From: Rickettsiales bacterium
GTDB taxonomy: Bacteria > Pseudomonadota > Alphaproteobacteria > Rickettsiales > UBA1997
Reading direction: 5' to 3'
DNA length: 8,366 nt
Assembly: GCA_947496905.1 (NCBI GenBank)
Contig: CANMEW010000057.1
Span: 1 to 8,366 of the forward strand
Shown piece after piece: positions 6,291-8,366 of the stretch; within the stretch, counting starts at the first letter, position 1; every line of letters begins with the position of its first letter. The translations under genes were made by a program, and so were the position numbers. The notes below the pieces were generated by a model. It was not told the DNA's origin. It saw only the letters and a program-made list of their open reading frames with translations, and did not search any database.

Positions 6291-7841
6291 ATGCCAGGAA
6301 TTTTAGAGATTGTAGAACAAAAATTATCAGAACTTAGGGGGATTAATGTTGAGGCGATACAACAAAATCTGGCTAGGCTTAGGGAAGAGAAAGCTAGATT
6401 GGAAACCTTGACAGGTAGCAATGCTACTGAGCGCAAACAAATTAAAGAACAAAAAATATCAGCAACAAGAGAATCTAATAAATTAGAAATTAGTCTTTCT
6501 GGAATAAGGTCTTATGTTCCGATCATGGAACTTTTGCTACAAAAACAAAGGGATGGGATGGAGGTGGAGCATCTTGTGGAATTGCTACATATCAGTACTT
6601 ATGGTGGCATTACAATAGAAGGAAGGGATAAATTATCAGAATTGGACCAATGCCTATCTTCTTTAAGAAGGGAATATTCAACCAGTGGCGATGATTTAAT
6701 AAGAGAAATTAGTCAAATAATGAGACCAAATGATAAAGTTTGGGGAATGATTTTGCGAAGAATCGATTCCTCTACAGAGCTTTTATCAGATGCCACGCAG
6801 CTTAATTTAAGCCCTATTATTGAGCAAAATTTTGGACGAGTAACTGATTACGAATTCGAAGAAAAAACAGAAGAAGCCGGCAAGTATTTTGGCGGAAATG
6901 CAATATTTACCTATCAACCACATGATACTTCAAAACCACCACAAGAAGTTAAATTCTTCGTAAAAGGCCATCAGAATTTTGAGATGGAGAGTAATAAAAG
7001 GACAAATAGTACCAGAGATCCAAAGGCTCCGGACATGAAAGAAATCTTGGTATATAAAATTCTTGAACACATAGGGTTTGGTCCAAAGATGCATTATTTC
7101 ATTAATCCAACAGCTAGGCATGGTTTATTTATAGCTACTCAGGATAGCAAATTCACAAAATCTCCAGAAGTAAAAAATAAACAATTTAGCACAGCTGACA
7201 AGGTTAAAGATCTTGCTCAAGAGCCGTCTCTTGCTGATGAGGTGGAGTTAACTGCTCTTGACATCATTACTCGAAGCTTGGTGCTTAAAGATTTGCATAT
7301 GAAGAATTATGGTCGTGTTGACGTTACTCCACTTGAAGGAGTGGCTGGAGAAGAAAAACACAAATGGAAGTTGTTTGATTTTCTTGCTCTAAATTCTTCT
7401 CAGGCTCAAGAATATAATGTGTGCGGAGACATAGGTGAGAATTTTGTTACAATACGGAATCATCCAGACCCTAGATTTACTACTAGTAGCGGTCTTGCTG
7501 GCAGCATTTTAAGGAGTGAAAATTTAGCTGCTCATAGACCGCAAATTGCAAATACTGCTTTATCAATTCTAGAAGGGCAGAGAAGAGGAGAAGGCTCTCC
7601 TGAAATGTCTTTTGATGCTGCTGTTAGAGCCTCTTATGACGAAGTTGTAAATTTTATAGGACGAGAAGGTGAAGCGTTAGGAATTAATGTTGATGAGGCG
7701 CTATCCGACCTTAGTGGTTATTACGAAGCTGTAACGCAAAATTATAATGCTTTAAAAGAAAGAATTCCACTAATGGGGCAAGAGCCCTCTACCGTCTTTA
7801 AGTTGACGGCTTCAGAAGAAAAAGAAGCTGTTAGAAAATAA
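6291..7841 (+). CDS. Coiled-coil protein with putative kinase-like (APH/HipA-type) fold
   Basis: I do not recognise a named family for this 516-residue protein. No signal peptide or membrane helix is visible. Residues about 1-85 are charged and heptad-like (coiled coil). The centre shows an order of motifs expected of the protein-kinase/aminoglycoside-phosphotransferase superfamily: a beta-strand lysine (K221 or K225 in VKFFVKG), a helix glutamate (E251 or E259 in KEILVYKILEHIGFGPK), a hinge-like LFIATQD (279-285), DLHMKNYG with D334 and N339 at the canonical D-x4-N spacing, and LFDF with D363 as metal-binding Asp. The usual glycine-rich loop is not obvious. The kinase reading is inference from these motifs; substrate unknown. 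The ATG is fixed by an in-frame TAA at 6276; no Shine-Dalgarno is seen. Arginine is mostly AGA/AGG (about 24 of 31), unlike genes before 5530, suggesting foreign or accessory origin. It sits between two secreted paralogues. Confidence 0.75.
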   Translation: MPGILEIVEQKLSELRGINVEAIQQNLARLREEKARLETLTGSNATERKQIKEQKISATRESNKLEISLSGIRSYVPIMELLLQKQRDGMEVEHLVELLHISTYGGITIEGRDKLSELDQCLSSLRREYSTSGDDLIREISQIMRPNDKVWGMILRRIDSSTELLSDATQLNLSPIIEQNFGRVTDYEFEEKTEEAGKYFGGNAIFTYQPHDTSKPPQEVKFFVKGHQNFEMESNKRTNSTRDPKAPDMKEILVYKILEHIGFGPKMHYFINPTARHGLFIATQDSKFTKSPEVKNKQFSTADKVKDLAQEPSLADEVELTALDIITRSLVLKDLHMKNYGRVDVTPLEGVAGEEKHKWKLFDFLALNSSQAQEYNVCGDIGENFVTIRNHPDPRFTTSSGLAGSILRSENLAAHRPQIANTALSILEGQRRGEGSPEMSFDAAVRASYDEVVNFIGREGEALGINVDEALSDLSGYYEAVTQNYNALKERIPLMGQEPSTVFKLTASEEKEAVRK

Positions 7842-7851
7842 GGTACTGTCC

Positions 7852-7894
7852 GCCCTATAGCCACGCGGGTAACGCGCGACCCCAGGGCTTTTTT
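7852..7894 (+). terminator. Possible rho-independent terminator after the kinase-like gene
   Basis: GCCCT (7852-7856) pairs with AGGGC (7884-7888), with an inner CGCG (7864-7867) and CGCG (7873-7876), and six T follow at 7889-7894. It starts 10 bp after the stop at 7841, where a terminator is expected. The two stem parts are separated by an unpaired 7-base stretch on each side, so the hairpin is imperfect. Confidence 0.5.
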
Positions 7895-7906
7895 AGCGAC
7901 AGAGAT

Positions 7907-7948
7907 TTTAAAAGGGTTCGCACTTAGGTTCGCATTTTTCCTTTTAAA
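7907..7948. repeat. Inverted repeat enclosing a GGTTCGCA direct repeat
   Basis: TTTAAAAGG (7907-7915) is complementary to CCTTTTAAA (7940-7948). Overlapping the left arm and inside the pair, GGTTCGCA occurs twice, at 7915-7922 and 7927-7934, a 12-bp period. The remaining 258-bp gap (7842-8099) contains no gene I can support: only the terminator-like hairpin, this element, a GC-richer stretch with GTGCGCAC (7973-7980) and a C-rich tract (8048-8059). The element may regulate the gene at 8100 or be a dispersed repeat. Confidence 0.4.
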
Positions 7949-8099
7949 CCAACAAACAACAGCATTCACAAGGTGCGCACTTGCGCTCACAAATTCTGCA
8001 CACTTCCAATCGAAAAATTCCCATCTCATCGGCAATGTCACGCTGACTCCCCCCCTCCTCGCTTGAGGAATCTCATAAAAACCAATTACTAAACTCAAA

Positions 8100-8306
8100 A
8101 TGAAAACCATCTCACTCAAAACCTTCGCGCTACTTGCAACTTTTAGCTTACTGACATCAGTAAATTATTCTCTCGCAGCAGAGGGTGTAAAATCATCAGA
8201 AGCTCTGGGCGTGGCAGCAAGCATCAACACAACAGCGGTAGCAAAGGACAATTTAGAAGACCCAGATCTCAAGCTAAGCATTGAGGAGCTGAGGAAGAAA
8301 TATCCG
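8100..8306 (+). repeat. Duplicated 5' gene module, copy 2 (copy 1 at 5621-5827)
   Basis: Second copy of the signal-peptide plus conserved-stem coding module, in the same orientation as copy 1. Of about 15 codons that differ, about 11 change the amino acid, clustered at residues 41-48. Confidence 0.85.
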
Positions 8307-8366
8307 ATTGCTTGGTTCGATAAAAAATATGGGAAATATGATTATTGTGAGGGTGATGGAGATGGA
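8100..8366 (+). CDS. Secreted protein of unknown function, paralogue B (cut by window end)
   Basis: The first 89 codons are present and the frame is still open at the window edge. The translation begins MKTISLKTFALLATFSLLTS, followed by VNYSLAAEG, a Sec signal peptide with likely cleavage after A26 or A27. It then follows paralogue A (5621) without gaps to residue 69 (IEELRKKYP). From residue 70 it becomes unrelated: IAWFDKKYGKYDYCEGDGDG, rich in Tyr, Lys, Gly and Asp, with a cysteine at 83. The start is supported by homology with paralogue A from the first codon. No close Shine-Dalgarno is seen; GAGGA lies over 25 bases upstream. It follows the kinase-like gene by 258 bp and probably has its own promoter. 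Function unknown. Confidence 0.75.
   Translation, partial: MKTISLKTFALLATFSLLTSVNYSLAAEGVKSSEALGVAASINTTAVAKDNLEDPDLKLSIEELRKKYPIAWFDKKYGKYDYCEGDGDG

Noticed and set aside
7852..7930. tRNA-like or small structured RNA gene (GGTTCGCA resembles a T-loop)
   Set aside because: No acceptor stem or anticodon arm can be folded around it; the GGTTCG resemblance alone is not enough.
7742..8119. Minus-strand 125-codon open frame across the kinase-like gene end and the gap
   Set aside because: It overlaps the 3' end of the kinase-like gene and the start of paralogue B, reads through hairpins, and its translation has no recognisable domain.
5621..8306. Insertion sequence or composite transposon bounded by the duplicated modules
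   Set aside because: The repeats are the coding starts of two genes, with no transposase, terminal inverted repeats or target-site duplication seen.

Overview
The window reads as part of a moderately AT-rich alphaproteobacterial chromosome. The HemB sequence has the cysteine-free, aspartate-rich metal site seen in alphaproteobacteria and pseudomonads, and several genes lack a clear Shine-Dalgarno sequence. The RhuM/Fic protein and the accessory secreted and kinase-like proteins would fit a host-associated lineage such as Rickettsiales or Holosporales. That placement is an inference and I cannot confirm it from sequence alone.

Layout. Positions 1-150 hold a perfect palindrome that looks like a bidirectional terminator, then a second 16-bp inverted repeat in the leader of hemB. 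Positions 203-5530 form a tightly packed plus-strand run of four genes: hemB (porphobilinogen synthase), a RhuM-Fic/Doc fusion protein, a P1B-type metal ATPase with a TPC signature, and an AlgI-like MBOAT O-acyltransferase. The junctions are 4-5 bp gaps or 1-4 bp overlaps, so the genes are probably co-transcribed. Their functions do not form an obvious pathway: haem synthesis, a toxin-like NTP-transferase, metal export and envelope acylation.

Positions 5531-8366 look different. Two paralogous secreted proteins (5621-6166, and 8100 to the window end, truncated) share a nearly identical N-terminal 69-residue module and then diverge completely. Between them lies a 516-residue cytosolic protein with an N-terminal coiled coil. 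It carries what I read as a cryptic protein-kinase/aminoglycoside-phosphotransferase-like core (Lys, Glu, D-x4-N, F-D-F). Arginine codon choice switches from mostly CGN upstream to mostly AGA/AGG in this block, and intergenic spaces are longer and carry inverted repeats, consistent with an accessory region. The kinase-like protein and its flanking secreted paralogues are the best candidate here for something undescribed.

I saw no tRNA, rRNA, CRISPR array or intact insertion sequence.
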